Shown here: positions 26,362-36,246 of the stretch, in pieces | How the letters are laid out: every line of letters starts with the position of its first letter | Numbering within the stretch: position 1 is the first letter of the stretch | Assembly (NCBI RefSeq): GCF_030824335.1 | Contig: NZ_JAVBXX010000006.1 | Location: 248,001 to 312,000 of the forward strand | Source of the DNA: Azonexus sp. | Lineage (GTDB): Bacteria > Pseudomonadota > Gammaproteobacteria > Burkholderiales > Rhodocyclaceae | Reading direction: 5' to 3' | DNA length: 64,000 bases | Made by a program: the position numbers and the translations under genes | Notes under the pieces: model-generated | Database searches by the model: none | What the model was told of the DNA's origin: nothing | The model's input: the letters and a program-made list of their open reading frames with translations, nothing else

Positions 26362-27121
26362 GATATTTCACTTTCCCTTTTTGACCGGCTTGTTGCTGGC
26401 GGCACTGTTGCCCGTTCTGGGCAACTTGCTGCGCTTGCGCGACGAGTGGCTGGCCGCGCTGGGGCTGGCGCATCTGGCCGCGGCCGGCGGCTTGCTGGCG
26501 CTGGCTTGTGCGCTGCCGGTCATGGCCGGCGCAATCAGCGGCGCCTTGCTGGGGGTGGCTGGCAAGTCGGGACGTGCCGGACGCAGCAATTCGGCCTATG
26601 CGGTGATGGTGCTGGCGGGATGGTCCGCGGGCATGCTGCTGGCTGCCAATAGCGCGGTGGGCGAAGCGCTGGCGCATGCGGTGGTCGATGGTCAGCTCTA
26701 TTTTTCCGGACATGGGGAATTGCTGGCCAGTGCGGGCCTTGCCTGCATCGTCTGGCCCGCCTTGCGCTGGCTGACGCCGCGCCTGATTGCCGGACGCCTG
26801 ATGCCGGCGCAGGAAAAAGCCAGCGCCAAAGCGGCGTGGCGCTGGCATCTGGGCTTCGACATTCTGGTGGCGCTGGCTGTCGCCATTGCCACGGCTTGTG
26901 TGGGTTTGATGGCCAGTTTCGCACTGCTGTTCATTCCTTCGTGGCTGGCTTTCTCCCGGGCGCGCAACTGGCGGCAGACGAATCTGCTGGCTAGCGCGAT
27001 TTCCGTGCTGGCTTACCTGGCGGCATTTTTCCTTGCTTTGCACTTCGATCAGCCGTTCGGGCCAACACTCTGTGCCTTGCTTGTGTTGCTCTTGCCGCTA
27101 GTCGGCATGGGTAAAAAATGA
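26354..27121 (+). CDS. znuB: zinc ABC transporter permease
   Basis: 255 residues with about seven to eight transmembrane segments of the ABC-3 permease type (GAISGALLGVAGKS, CVGLMASFALLFIPSWLA). The ATG at 26354 overlaps the end of znuC by eight bases; the frame from 26291 would run inside znuC and is not used. It closes the zur operon. Confidence 0.86.
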   Translation: MDEIFHFPFLTGLLLAALLPVLGNLLRLRDEWLAALGLAHLAAAGGLLALACALPVMAGAISGALLGVAGKSGRAGRSNSAYAVMVLAGWSAGMLLAANSAVGEALAHAVVDGQLYFSGHGELLASAGLACIVWPALRWLTPRLIAGRLMPAQEKASAKAAWRWHLGFDILVALAVAIATACVGLMASFALLFIPSWLAFSRARNWRQTNLLASAISVLAYLAAFFLALHFDQPFGPTLCALLVLLLPLVGMGKK

Positions 27122-27132
27122 TGCGCTGGAAT

Positions 27133-27163
27133 ACGTTGTACTTGCCAAAACAACGTCATTTTT
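27133..27163 (+). terminator. weak hairpin-T terminator after znuB
   Basis: ACGTTGT / ACAACGT with a 10-base loop, followed by CATTTTT. The stem is short and AT-rich, so termination is probably incomplete. The rest of the 150-base gap before the next gene shows nothing recognisable. Confidence 0.4.
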
Positions 27164-27272
27164 CAATGCTGCAGCACACGGCTTGTCGCCAAACCTGTTA
27201 CGTCGAATCGTCTAGGCGTTGCGTGAGATTGCTATGACGTGCTAAAACGCACCTTCTGCCAGCGGAGTATTC

Positions 27273-28547
27273 ATGGTTTTCTCCTTTTTCAAGAAACAGC
27301 CCGAGAAGATGCCGGAGCGGCCGGCTGTCCGTCCGCGCCCCCCTCAAGTGCCGCAGCCCGATGTGGCGAAACAGCCGGAGGCGCTGCCTGACCTGGAATT
27401 TTCGCCAAGCAAGCCATCTACACCGGCTGTTCAGCCGCCTAAGGATGTCCCGATTGCCAAATCCGTACAGGCTCAACAAGCTCCCGCGCCTGTCAGCTTG
27501 CCTGTCGTTGACGACGATTTCGACCTGGATTTCAGTGAATCCACAGTCATGGCGATTGATGTATCGAACGATACCGACCCGTTGCAGGGTGATATTGAAC
27601 AGGTTGTCGTGCTATACGCCAACGGACAGGATGCGGTAGCCCGCTCTCTGCTGGAAAATTTCATCATCGATTACCCCGGCGAGTCGGGGCGGCGTTTCTG
27701 GTTTTTGTTGTTCGATTTGCTGCAGGCTGAGCATGATCGGCCTGCCTATGACCAACTCGCGCTGGAATTTGTCCGGGTGCACGAAACATCGCCGCCGGCC
27801 TGGCGCGAACCGGTAGCCCGGGATGTCGGAAAAACGCCACCGGCCGGACCGCCGAAATTTGTCCTGCAGGGCGTGTTGACCGCAGAAAACAGTGTTTTGC
27901 TTGAGCAACTCGATAAGTTGTTGCAAGAAAAGCCCGCTGTACTGATCGATTTCAGTAAATTGATCGGTTGCGATGATACGGTTGCGCTGTTCCTCGCCGA
28001 ACACTTGGGTAACGCTCGCCGTGCCGGCAAATTGCTGACTTTGTACAATGTCGATGCTTTCCTGACGCGCCTGAGTGAACGCTTGCCGATCGGTAGTGCC
28101 GAGCACGAGGCTCCCTGGTTGTTGCTGCTCGAATTGCTGCAGCAATCGGACGACCAGGCTCGCTTCGAGGAGCGGGCTGTTGATTACGCGGTGACTTTCG
28201 AGCGTTCGCCGCCCTCTTGGGAGAACAAACCCAAGCGTCAGGTGATGGCAGAAGTCGAGCCCGCAGACTGGCTGATGGATGAACCGTATTTCCTTTCCGG
28301 CGACCTGAAAAACCAGCGTTTCGAGGATCTGCTACCGCTACTGGAAACGACGGCCCAACCGGTGATCGATTTCTCTGGCGTGCGGCGCATGGATTTCTTT
28401 TCGGCCGGTCAGCTGGCCAATCGCCTGGCGCCATTCAAGGCAGCGAACAAGGAAATCATCATTCGCAGCCCGAATCATCTGGTTGCCGAATTGATGGCCG
28501 TGGTCGGTCTCAACAAACAGGCACGGATCATCGTTCCCAAGTCTTAA
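27273..28547 (+). CDS. two-repeat STAS-like protein upstream of hslVU
   Basis: 424 residues, cytosolic. A proline-rich N-terminus (about 1-75) and an acidic linker ([12 protein letters not shown]) lead to two similar units. Each has a helical part, [20 protein letters not shown] and [20 protein letters not shown], ending in TSPPAW or RSPPSW, followed by a STAS-like beta/alpha part ([37 protein letters not shown]). STAS domains act in anti-sigma antagonists and transport regulation; here no partner kinase is present. GCGGAG precedes the ATG. hslV follows after 16 bases, so the genes probably share a transcript. Confidence 0.75.
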   Translation: MVFSFFKKQPEKMPERPAVRPRPPQVPQPDVAKQPEALPDLEFSPSKPSTPAVQPPKDVPIAKSVQAQQAPAPVSLPVVDDDFDLDFSESTVMAIDVSNDTDPLQGDIEQVVVLYANGQDAVARSLLENFIIDYPGESGRRFWFLLFDLLQAEHDRPAYDQLALEFVRVHETSPPAWREPVARDVGKTPPAGPPKFVLQGVLTAENSVLLEQLDKLLQEKPAVLIDFSKLIGCDDTVALFLAEHLGNARRAGKLLTLYNVDAFLTRLSERLPIGSAEHEAPWLLLLELLQQSDDQARFEERAVDYAVTFERSPPSWENKPKRQVMAEVEPADWLMDEPYFLSGDLKNQRFEDLLPLLETTAQPVIDFSGVRRMDFFSAGQLANRLAPFKAANKEIIIRSPNHLVAELMAVVGLNKQARIIVPKS

Positions 28548-28563
28548 AGTTCAGGAAAAAAAC

Positions 28564-29100
28564 ATGGAGCAATATCACGGCACGACCATCCTGTCGGTGC
28601 GTCGCGGCAATTCCGTCGCCATGGGCGGCGATGGTCAGGTCACGCTGGGCAATATCGTCATCAAGGGTACGGCGAAGAAAGTTCGCCGTCTGTATCAGGG
28701 GCGCATCCTCGCCGGATTCGCTGGCGGTACGGCCGATGCCTTCACGCTGTTCGAACGTTTCGAGGCGAAGCTGGACAAGCATCAGGGTAATCTGGTCCGT
28801 TCGGCGGTAGAGCTGGCCAAGGATTGGCGCTCCGACCGCGCGCTACGCCGGCTGGAGGCGATGTTGTCGGTAGCCGATCGCGAGTCGTCGCTGGTCATCA
28901 CCGGCAACGGCGATGTACTGGAACCGGAGCATGGCATCGTCGCCATTGGTTCCGGGGGCGCCTATGCTCAGAGTGCGGCGCGTGGCTTGCTGGAAAACAC
29001 TGAACTGTCGCCGTTGGAAATCGTCACCAAGTCATTGGAGATTGCTGGCGATCTGTGCATTTATACCAATCGAAATTTCACGCTGGAGGTGCTCGAATGA
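28564..29100 (+). CDS. hslV: ATP-dependent protease peptidase subunit HslV
   Basis: 178 residues. After a short leader (MEQYHG) the catalytic N-terminal threonine is exposed in TTILSVRRG, and [13 protein letters not shown] and the [15 protein letters not shown] segment are typical. It forms the proteolytic core of the HslUV complex with HslU. The stop overlaps an ATG of hslU. Confidence 0.96.
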   Translation: MEQYHGTTILSVRRGNSVAMGGDGQVTLGNIVIKGTAKKVRRLYQGRILAGFAGGTADAFTLFERFEAKLDKHQGNLVRSAVELAKDWRSDRALRRLEAMLSVADRESSLVITGNGDVLEPEHGIVAIGSGGAYAQSAARGLLENTELSPLEIVTKSLEIAGDLCIYTNRNFTLEVLE

Positions 29101-29114
29101 CTGGAGGATCGGCC

Positions 29115-30443
29115 ATGACGCCACAGGAAATCGTTTCCGAACTGGACAAGCACATCGTTGGGCAGAAAAGCGCCAAGAAGGCGGTCGCCATTGCCTTGCG
29201 CAATCGCTGGCGGCGGGCCCAGGTGGCCGAGCCCTTGCGTCAGGAAATCACCCCCAAGAACATCCTGATGATCGGTCCGACCGGCGTCGGCAAGACCGAG
29301 ATCGCCCGTCGGCTGGCCCGGCTGGCGAATGCGCCGTTCATCAAGATCGAGGCGACCAAGTTTACGGAAGTCGGCTACGTCGGCCGCGATGTGGAAACGA
29401 TCATTCGCGATCTGGTCGAAATGGCGATCAAGTCGCACCGCGAGCGGGCCATGAAGGCGATGCGGGTGCGCGCCGAAGATGCGGCCGAAGAGCGCATCCT
29501 CGATGCCCTGCTGCCGCCGGCGCGCAGTCCCGGCTTTTATGCCGAGGAATCGGCGTCGACCGCAGATAACGCAACGCGGCAGAAATTCCGCAAGAAATTG
29601 CGTGAAGGCGAACTGGACGACAAGGAAATCGACATCGAAGTCGCCGCACCGTCCATGCAGGCAGAAATTTTCGCGCCGCCGGGGATGGAAGAACTGACCC
29701 AGCAGATTCAGGGCATGTTCCAGAACATGGGGGGCGGCAAGAAAAAGTCGCGCAAGTTGAAGATCAAGGAAGCATTCAAGCTGCTGGCCGACGAGGAAGC
29801 GGCCAAGCTGGTCAACGACGAGGAAGTGAAGCTTGAGGCGGTCAAGGCGGTGGAGCAGAACGGCATTGTCTTCCTCGATGAAATTGACAAGGTGGCCAGC
29901 CGTTCGGACATGCAAGGCGCCGATGTGTCGCGCCAGGGCGTGCAGCGTGACCTGTTGCCGCTGGTCGAGGGCACGACCGTTTCCACGAAGTACGGCATGA
30001 TCCGCACCGATCACATCCTGTTCATTGCCTCCGGGGCGTTCCACCTGTCCAAGCCATCCGATCTGATTCCGGAGTTGCAGGGGCGTTTTCCGATCCGGGT
30101 GGAACTGGAGTCGCTGTCGGTGGCCGATTTTGAATGCATCCTGACCCAGACCGATGCCTGCCTGACCAAGCAGTACCAGGCCTTGCTGGCGACCGAAGGG
30201 GTGACGGTCGAATTTGCCGATGACGGTATTCGCCGGATGGCCGAGATTGCCTACCAGGTGAACGAAAAAACCGAGAACATCGGGGCCCGGCGTCTGCATA
30301 CGGTGATGGAAAAGTTGCTCGAAGAGGTCTCCTTTTCGGCCGGCAAGGCCGGTCAGGAGAATATTGCGGTCGACGCGGCTTATGTGAATGAAAAGCTGGG
30401 CGAGGTGGCGGCTGACGAAGATCTGTCGCGTTACGTGTTGTGA
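29115..30443 (+). CDS. hslU: HslU ATPase subunit of HslUV protease
   Basis: 443 residues from the ATG at 29115, equal to E. coli Hsl[21 protein letters not shown], Walker [10 protein letters not shown], the [14 protein letters not shown] segment, Walker [10 protein letters not shown] and the C-terminal EDLSRYVL (which docks into HslV) are all present. GGAGG stands seven bases before 29115; the ATG at 29097 overlapping the hslV stop would add six residues. Confidence 0.96.
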   Translation: MTPQEIVSELDKHIVGQKSAKKAVAIALRNRWRRAQVAEPLRQEITPKNILMIGPTGVGKTEIARRLARLANAPFIKIEATKFTEVGYVGRDVETIIRDLVEMAIKSHRERAMKAMRVRAEDAAEERILDALLPPARSPGFYAEESASTADNATRQKFRKKLREGELDDKEIDIEVAAPSMQAEIFAPPGMEELTQQIQGMFQNMGGGKKKSRKLKIKEAFKLLADEEAAKLVNDEEVKLEAVKAVEQNGIVFLDEIDKVASRSDMQGADVSRQGVQRDLLPLVEGTTVSTKYGMIRTDHILFIASGAFHLSKPSDLIPELQGRFPIRVELESLSVADFECILTQTDACLTKQYQALLATEGVTVEFADDGIRRMAEIAYQVNEKTENIGARRLHTVMEKLLEEVSFSAGKAGQENIAVDAAYVNEKLGEVAADEDLSRYVL

Positions 30444-30487
30444 TTTTTCTTTGCGCGCAGGAGGCCGGGGTGGTGGTCGACTGCGTC

Positions 30488-30555
30488 GCCGGGCGTGGCG
30501 GCTGGGGACTCCTCATGCTTTTCAGAAATCGTCGCCCCCAGTCGCCACGCCCGGC
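30488..30555. repeat. long imperfect palindrome between hslU and the AEC gene
   Basis: Two 20-base arms (30488-30507 and 30536-30555) are reverse complements except for one position, which is a G-U pair in RNA, around a 28-base centre. The arms are very GC-rich (GCCGGGCGTGGCG...). No T-run follows, so it is not a standard terminator. It could be a REP-like intergenic element. The remaining bases from 30444 to 30710 hold nothing else I recognise. Confidence 0.7.
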
Positions 30556-30710
30556 TGGGCTTGTCTTTTGGCAAGCTTGAGTAAGGCCAAGGTTCGGGCT
30601 GGGACCGCGATGTGCTTGATGCTGGGTCGATCTCCTGACCCGGACTGCTCCGTGTTTGTTGCGGGCCCCGGGGCGCGTGGTTAAATTCAATTTCCTCATT
30701 GGACGTGCTG

Positions 30711-31598
30711 ATGGCTGATACCTCGCTGGCTTTGCGTTTGCTGATGATCCTGTTCCCGATCTTCGGGATTGTCGCGGCCGGGTATTTTTACGCGCGTCGG
30801 CACAAGCCGGAAATGGCGGTGGCTAACCGGTTGAACATGGATGTGTTCGTGCCGGCGCTGGTCTTTGCCGCGATGGCAGGCAAATCCATCGATCTCGTCG
30901 CGTTTGCCCCGCTGGCGCTGGGTGGCTTTCTGGTGCTTGCCACCTGTGGTTTGCTGGCTTGGGGAATTGCCCGGCTGGCCGGGGTGCAGCCGAAGACGCT
31001 GGTGCCGCCGATGATGTTCAACAATTCCGGCAACATCGGCTTGCCATTGGCTGTGCTGGCCTGGGGTGAGGATGCCCTGGCGGCGGCGGTGATCCTGTTC
31101 ATGGTCGAGAACACGCTGCATTTTTCCTTTGGCGCCCGTCTGCTCGATCCGAAAACGCGGATTTTGACCTTGTGGCGCATCCCGGTGGTTTTTGCCGCAA
31201 TCGTCGGGTTGACCGTGGCCGTGCTGAAAATTCCGATCTGGCCGCCGCTGGTGTTGGCGATCAAGATGCTGGGCGATGTGTCGGTGCCTTTGTTGTTGTT
31301 CTCGCTGGGCGTGCGGATGACCGATGTGTCGTTTGGCGAATGGAAACTGTCGCTGGGGAGCGCCTTGCTGCGGCCCTTGGCCGGCATGGCCATCGCCTAC
31401 GGGATGATCCTGTTGCTCGGCCTGGAGGGACGCGATGCGGCGATGTTGCTGGTCTTTGGCGCGCTACCACCGGCGGTGCTGAATTTCCTGTTTGCCGAAC
31501 GTTACAAGCAGGAGCCGCAGCGCGTGGCGTCCATCGTGCTGATCGGCAATCTGGCGGCGCTGATCTTCCTACCGCTGGCTTTGGCGCTGGTGCTTTGA
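30711..31598 (+). CDS. AEC family transporter (auxin efflux carrier type)
   Basis: 295 residues with about ten transmembrane helices. The FNNSGNIGLPL and the N-terminal PIFGIVAAGYFYARR segments are typical of the AEC/MdcF family, which moves small carboxylates such as malonate or malate. The substrate is unknown. The TTG at 30699 is an alternative start, but ATG 30711 gives the expected N-terminus. It is convergent with hslR. Confidence 0.85.
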   Translation: MADTSLALRLLMILFPIFGIVAAGYFYARRHKPEMAVANRLNMDVFVPALVFAAMAGKSIDLVAFAPLALGGFLVLATCGLLAWGIARLAGVQPKTLVPPMMFNNSGNIGLPLAVLAWGEDALAAAVILFMVENTLHFSFGARLLDPKTRILTLWRIPVVFAAIVGLTVAVLKIPIWPPLVLAIKMLGDVSVPLLLFSLGVRMTDVSFGEWKLSLGSALLRPLAGMAIAYGMILLLGLEGRDAAMLLVFGALPPAVLNFLFAERYKQEPQRVASIVLIGNLAALIFLPLALALVL

Positions 31599-31647
31599 TT
31601 TTTGGTCGATTTCTGTGGTTGACCGCAGGAATCGGCAAAACTGTTGT

Positions 31648-32022
31648 TCAGTTGCCGAACCGGTCCATTTTTCGCCGGTCGCGCTTGGTCGGCCGGCCGT
31701 GGATATCAGCCGCCGGCTCGTATTGCAGTTTGCGCCGCAGTTGCGCGGCTTCGCGCTCAGCGATGCTGGTCGGGGTTTCTTCGTAGAGCAGGCGTGCTTC
31801 CGGCGCCGGGCCGCGTTTGTCCGACAGGCCCTGAACGATGACTTCCCAGCGCGTTTCGCTGTTGGCAATGTCCAGGCGGTCGCCGATTTTCACCTCACGC
31901 GAGGCCTTGGTCGGTGCGCCGTTCAACTTGATCTTGCCGCCACTGACGGCGTCGCTGGCCAGGCTGCGGGTTTTGAAAAACCGCGCCGCCCATAGCCATT
32001 TATCGACCCGCAGACCACTCAT
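31648..32022 (-). CDS. hslR: Hsp15 family S4 RNA-binding heat shock protein
   Basis: 124 residues. The S4 domain covers LRVDKWLWAARFFKTRSLAS to VKIGDRLDI, and the C-terminus is basic (GRPTKRDRRKMDRF). Hsp15 binds stalled 50S subunits carrying nascent chains. Its ATG overlaps the lysA stop (ATGA), so it is last in the lptM-lysA-hslR run. Confidence 0.9.
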   Translation of the reverse strand: MSGLRVDKWLWAARFFKTRSLASDAVSGGKIKLNGAPTKASREVKIGDRLDIANSETRWEVIVQGLSDKRGPAPEARLLYEETPTSIAEREAAQLRRKLQYEPAADIHGRPTKRDRRKMDRFGN

Positions 32023-33281
32023 GCCGGCAATACGGATTCGCCGGCAAACAACTGTTCAACGGTCTCGCGCTGACGGATGACGTGCACCTGGTCGCCGTCT
32101 ACCATCACTTCAACGGCCCGCGGCCGGGTGTTGTAGTTAGACGCCATCGCCATGCCGTAAGCGCCGGCCGACATGACGGCCAGCAGGTCGCCCGGCTCGA
32201 CGTTGAGCGGGCGGGCCTGACCGAGAAAGTCACCGGTTTCGCAGACCGGCCCGACGATATCGTAGTCCCGGGTGGCGCCAGCGCGTGGCGTGACCGGCAG
32301 AATGTCGTGCCAGGCTTCGTACAGTGCCGGACGCATCAGATCGTTCATCGCGGCGTCGATGATGGCGAAGTTTTTCGCCTCGCCTTCCTTGAGGAATTCA
32401 ACCTGGGTGAGCAGCAAACCGGCGTTGCCGACCAGCCGGCGACCCGGCTCCAGCACGACCTGCAAGCCGCGACCGGCCAGCTTGTCGAGCAGCGGCGTCA
32501 GGTAGGCGGCGACAGTCGGTTGCACCTGATCAGCCTTGTATTTGATGCCCAGGCCACCACCGAGGTCGACGTGATGAATGTGGATGCCTTCTGCGGTCAA
32601 CTGGTCGATCAGGGCCAGAATGCGTTCCAGTGCTTCGCCAAAGGGGGCCGGGTCGAGCAGTTGCGAGCCGATGTGGCAATCGATCCCGGCGACCTTGATG
32701 TTGGGCAGTGCGGCGGCGCGGCGGTAAAGGGCCAGCGCATCATCGTAGGCGACGCCGAACTTGGCTTCCTTCAAGCCTGTCGAGATGTAGGGGTGGGTCT
32801 TCGGGTCAACGTTCGGATTCACGCGCAAGCTGACCGGTGCCTGTTTGCCGCACTGGCCGGCGACTTCGTTCAGGCGGTCGATTTCGGGGAGCGATTCGAC
32901 ATTGAAGCAGAAGATGCCGGCGTCCAGCGCCAGCTTCATTTCGGCAGCGGTCTTGCCGACACCGGAAAAGACGACTTTTTTCGGATCGGCGCCAGCGGCC
33001 AGTACGCGTTGCAATTCGCCGCCGGAAACGATGTCGAAACCGGCACCTAGTCGGGCAAACAGATTGAGAATCGCCAGGTTGGAATTGGCTTTGACGGCGT
33101 AGCAGACCAGTGCGCCGGCACCGGCCGGATGGCTGCCGAGCACCGTGAAAAATTCCTGCAACGATGCTTCAAGCGCAGCGCGGGAATAGATGTAGGCCGG
33201 GGTGCCGAATTGCTTGGCCAGCGTGGTCAGGGGAACGGATTCGGCGTGCAGGACGCCATTTTTCAGAGAGAATTGAGTCAT
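32019..33281 (-). CDS. lysA: diaminopimelate decarboxylase
   Basis: 420 residues. The PLP lysine lies in CYAVKANSN, with HHVDLGGGLG, EPGRRLV and CETGDFLG forming the rest of the fold III active site. It makes lysine from meso-DAP, the product of dapF elsewhere in this window. It follows lptM by six bases. Confidence 0.96.
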   Translation of the reverse strand: MTQFSLKNGVLHAESVPLTTLAKQFGTPAYIYSRAALEASLQEFFTVLGSHPAGAGALVCYAVKANSNLAILNLFARLGAGFDIVSGGELQRVLAAGADPKKVVFSGVGKTAAEMKLALDAGIFCFNVESLPEIDRLNEVAGQCGKQAPVSLRVNPNVDPKTHPYISTGLKEAKFGVAYDDALALYRRAAALPNIKVAGIDCHIGSQLLDPAPFGEALERILALIDQLTAEGIHIHHVDLGGGLGIKYKADQVQPTVAAYLTPLLDKLAGRGLQVVLEPGRRLVGNAGLLLTQVEFLKEGEAKNFAIIDAAMNDLMRPALYEAWHDILPVTPRAGATRDYDIVGPVCETGDFLGQARPLNVEPGDLLAVMSAGAYGMAMASNYNTRPRAVEVMVDGDQVHVIRQRETVEQLFAGESVLPA

Positions 33282-33287
33282 TTTGGG

Positions 33288-33434
33288 TCAGTGGGCATTC
33301 GGCTTTTTGGGCGTGCTAAGATCGGCACCTTGGGGCTTTGTACCTTGGGCGGGCGGTAGTTCGAGCGGGCCTTTCATGCCGCAGGCGGCAAGGCTCATGA
33401 TGATCAGTACGGCGGCGAATCGGATCAGGCTCAT
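33288..33434 (-). CDS. lptM: small LptM-type lipoprotein
   Basis: 48 residues. An ATG at 33434 opens a signal peptide (MSLIRFAAVLIIMSLAAC) with lipobox SLAAC, followed by GMKGPLELPP, the conserved core of LptM/YifL. The protein is a short outer-membrane lipoprotein; in E. coli LptM helps LptD oxidative maturation with LptE. The gene is placed beside lysA, as is common. It is easily missed because of its length. Confidence 0.9.
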   Translation of the reverse strand: MSLIRFAAVLIIMSLAACGMKGPLELPPAQGTKPQGADLSTPKKPNAH

Positions 33435-33477
33435 TATGGGGCGCGCTGGCGGCGAAAAACGGGGATGTTAGCACACG

Positions 33478-33795
33478 ATGGATGACAGCGAATTCAATGC
33501 CTTGGCCGATGCAACACTGGCCAAAATCGATGCGGCGCTTGAGGCTTGCGCTGCCGATATCGATTTCGAACTGGCCGCCGGGGGTGTGCTCGAAATCGAG
33601 TTTGCCGACGGCAGCAAGATCATCATCAACCGGCACGGCGTGGCGAAGGAAATCTGGGTCGCGGCGCGGGCCGGCGGCTTTCATTTTCGCTGGGATGGCG
33701 AGGTCTGGCGGGATACGCGTGACTGTGCCGAGTTGATGCAAAAATTATCAGCGCTCGCCAGCCAGCAGGCCGGCGAGCCGGTGCGTTTCGACTGA
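33478..33795 (+). CDS. cyaY: frataxin-like iron-sulfur cluster regulator CyaY
   Basis: 105 residues. MDDSEFNALADATLAKIDAA begins the first acidic helix, and FELAAGGVLEIEFADGSKII and EIWVAARAGGFHFRW form the beta sheet, ending DTRDCAELMQKL. CyaY binds iron through its acidic ridge and modulates IscS. It is divergent from lptM-lysA, the usual order in proteobacteria. It ends two bases before the convergent penicillin-binding protein gene. Confidence 0.94.
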   Translation: MDDSEFNALADATLAKIDAALEACAADIDFELAAGGVLEIEFADGSKIIINRHGVAKEIWVAARAGGFHFRWDGEVWRDTRDCAELMQKLSALASQQAGEPVRFD

Positions 33796-33796
33796 G

Positions 33797-36082
33797 TTAG
33801 TCGAGCGGCGTTTGCTGATCTGGCGGCGCCACCGCGGTTTCTTCAACGGCACTCGCGGCTGGCGTGGTGGGCTGGTTTTCACTGTAAACGTAACTGCTGC
33901 CAAGGGGGCTTAAGCCGCTCGGCGGGGTTGGCAGTTGCTGCGGCACGTCTTTCAGGGCTGTGGCCATATAGCCGATCCAGATTGGCATGGCAGCAACGCC
34001 ACCCGTTTCCCGGCCCCCCAGATTTTTCGGTTGATCGAAGCCGACCCAGGCACAACCTGCCACCGTCGCTTGATAGCCGCAGAACCAAGCGTCGACATAT
34101 TCGTTGGTGGTGCCGGTTTTGCCCGCCAGATCGTGTCGTTTCAATTGGCTGGAAGTCCGGGCAGCGGTGCCGGAAATGGTTACGTCACGCATCATCGTGT
34201 CGCTCAGAAAGGCGTTGCGTGGATCAAGCACCCGATTCGATTCATCGCCGGCTTGAGGCCCACTGGCCTGAGCCAGTACGCGACCTTTTTCGTCACGAAT
34301 TTCGCGTACGGCATAAGGTGTTACACGGAAACCGCCATTGGCGAATATTGCATACCCGGTCACCATCTGCCATGGGGTCACCGAACCGGCGCCGAGCGCC
34401 ATGGTGAGGTAGGGTGGATGTTTGTCGGCATCGAAACCAAAGCGGCTGACGTAATCCTGTGCGTACTGGGTACCGATGGCCTGCAGTAGACGGATCGACA
34501 CCATGTTTTTCGATTTGGCCAGCGCGGTACGCATGCTCATCGGGCCGTCGTACTTGCCGTCGTAGTTCTTGGGTTGCCAGGCTTGTGAACCGGTTTCTCC
34601 AGCCGAAATGACGATTGGCTCGTCGGCGATCATGCTGCCCGGGTGAAAGCCTTTTTCCAGCGCAGCCGAGTAAATGAAAGGCTTGAAGCTGGAGCCCGGC
34701 TGGCGCCATGCCTGCGTGACATGATTGAATTTGTTGCGATTGAAGTCGAAACCGCCGACCAAGGCACGAATCGCCCCATCTTTCGGGTCGACCGCAACAA
34801 AGGCTGATTCGACTTCGGGCAATTGGCTGATCTGCCATTTGCCGTTCTGGTCCTTGTTGACCCGAATGATGGCGCCGCGCTTGATGCGTTTGTTGGCTGG
34901 CGCCTTGTCGTCCAGCATTTTCGCCGCAAATTTGATGGCGTCACCACTCAATGTGACAAGCTCTCCGCCCTTGATATAGGTGCGAATCTGCTTGCTGTCA
35001 GCGCTCAGGACCAGTGCGGGGAGCAGGTCGCCGGCATCGTTGACTTCCTGCAGCATGACGTCGATGTGTTCGTCCTGTTCGGATTGCACATCTTTCATGT
35101 CCAGATAGGACTCAGCGCCGCGGTAGCCATGACGCCGGTCGTAATCAAGAACGCCCTTGCGAAGCGAATGATAGGCGGCCTCCTGTTCGGCTTTGATCAG
35201 CGTTGTGTAGACCTTCATGCCGCGTGTGTAGACGTCATCCGGGAAGCGTTCTGCAGCGATCTGCCGTGCCATTTCGGCGACGAATTCGGCGTTGACCGCA
35301 TATTCGGTGAGTTCCCGCTTGATTACGATGGGCTCCTTGAGGGCGTGCTCATATTGGCTATCGGAGATGTATGACAGTTCGCGCATGCGCCGCAAAACAT
35401 ATTGTTGGCGAATTTTCGCCCGACGAGGGTTGGCAATCGGGTTGTATGCCGAGGGGGCTTTCGGCAGGCCGGCCAGCATGGCTGCTTCGGCGATGGAAAT
35501 CTGCTGCAGCGGTTTGCCGAAATAGATTTGAGCTGCTGCGCCAAAGCCGTAGGCACGTTGTCCGAGGAAAATCTGGTTGATATACAACTCGAAAATCTGG
35601 TCTTTGTTCAGGCTGCTTTCGATCTTGAGCGATAGCAGCGCTTCATACAGCTTGCGTGTGTAGGTTTTTTCCGTGGTCAGGAAAAAGTTGCGGGCAACTT
35701 GCTGTGTGATGGTTGATGCACCCTGCTTCTTTCCGCCACTAAGCAGGTTTGAGCTGGCCGCGCGCAGGATGCCGGCATAGTCGATGCCGATGTGCTGATA
35801 GAAACGGTCGTCTTCAGCAGCCAGAATGGCCTGCTTCATAATATCGGGGACATCGTTGATTGAAACAACCGCCCGTCGCTCTTCGCCAAACTCACCTATC
35901 AGGTGGCCGTCTGCGCTGTAAACCCGGAGTGGGATCTTGGGACGATAATCAGTCAGAACCTCTAGCGATGGCAGGTTGGGGTAGGCCAGAGCAACGACGA
36001 TAACGGCTATCGACAGAACAATGGCGATCAGGCCGGCTAAAGCAATGGCAGGGTAGGCAAGTAGGCGAAGCGCTGGAGGCAT
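33797..36082 (-). CDS. mrcA: class A penicillin-binding protein 1A
   Basis: About 761 residues. An N-terminal membrane anchor (LLAYPAIALAGLIAIVLSIA) precedes the GT51 glycosyltransferase domain (EDDRFYQHIGIDYAG, catalytic Glu) and the transpeptidase domain with SxxK in GSSFKP, SxN in AKSKN and KTG in LAGKTGTTNEY. It polymerises and cross-links peptidoglycan. An OB-like insert lies between about 290 and 410. The ATG at 36082 is preferred to the TTG at 36094. It is divergent from pilM, a pairing common in proteobacteria. Confidence 0.95.
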   Translation of the reverse strand: MPPALRLLAYPAIALAGLIAIVLSIAVIVVALAYPNLPSLEVLTDYRPKIPLRVYSADGHLIGEFGEERRAVVSINDVPDIMKQAILAAEDDRFYQHIGIDYAGILRAASSNLLSGGKKQGASTITQQVARNFFLTTEKTYTRKLYEALLSLKIESSLNKDQIFELYINQIFLGQRAYGFGAAAQIYFGKPLQQISIAEAAMLAGLPKAPSAYNPIANPRRAKIRQQYVLRRMRELSYISDSQYEHALKEPIVIKRELTEYAVNAEFVAEMARQIAAERFPDDVYTRGMKVYTTLIKAEQEAAYHSLRKGVLDYDRRHGYRGAESYLDMKDVQSEQDEHIDVMLQEVNDAGDLLPALVLSADSKQIRTYIKGGELVTLSGDAIKFAAKMLDDKAPANKRIKRGAIIRVNKDQNGKWQISQLPEVESAFVAVDPKDGAIRALVGGFDFNRNKFNHVTQAWRQPGSSFKPFIYSAALEKGFHPGSMIADEPIVISAGETGSQAWQPKNYDGKYDGPMSMRTALAKSKNMVSIRLLQAIGTQYAQDYVSRFGFDADKHPPYLTMALGAGSVTPWQMVTGYAIFANGGFRVTPYAVREIRDEKGRVLAQASGPQAGDESNRVLDPRNAFLSDTMMRDVTISGTAARTSSQLKRHDLAGKTGTTNEYVDAWFCGYQATVAGCAWVGFDQPKNLGGRETGGVAAMPIWIGYMATALKDVPQQLPTPPSGLSPLGSSYVYSENQPTTPAASAVEETAVAPPDQQTPLD

Positions 36083-36155
36083 CAAGAGTGACAATCGAGA
36101 GTGTGACGAGCGAGCCGCATTATACGCTCAGCCTGTGGGGGGGGTATAAAAGTGC

Positions 36156-36184
36156 TTTACACTGTCATGGCTTGTTGCTAGCAT
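36156..36184 (+). promoter_or_regulatory. candidate promoter of the pilMNOPQ operon
   Basis: TTTACA, 17-base spacer, TAGCAT, about 60 bases before the pilM start in the mrcA-pilM gap. The -10 match is only moderate. Confidence 0.45.
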
Positions 36185-36246
36185 TTGAAGTGAATTATTG
36201 CTTTTTCATCTAACATCGTAATCCGTAAGGATTTTTTGGAGGTGTG

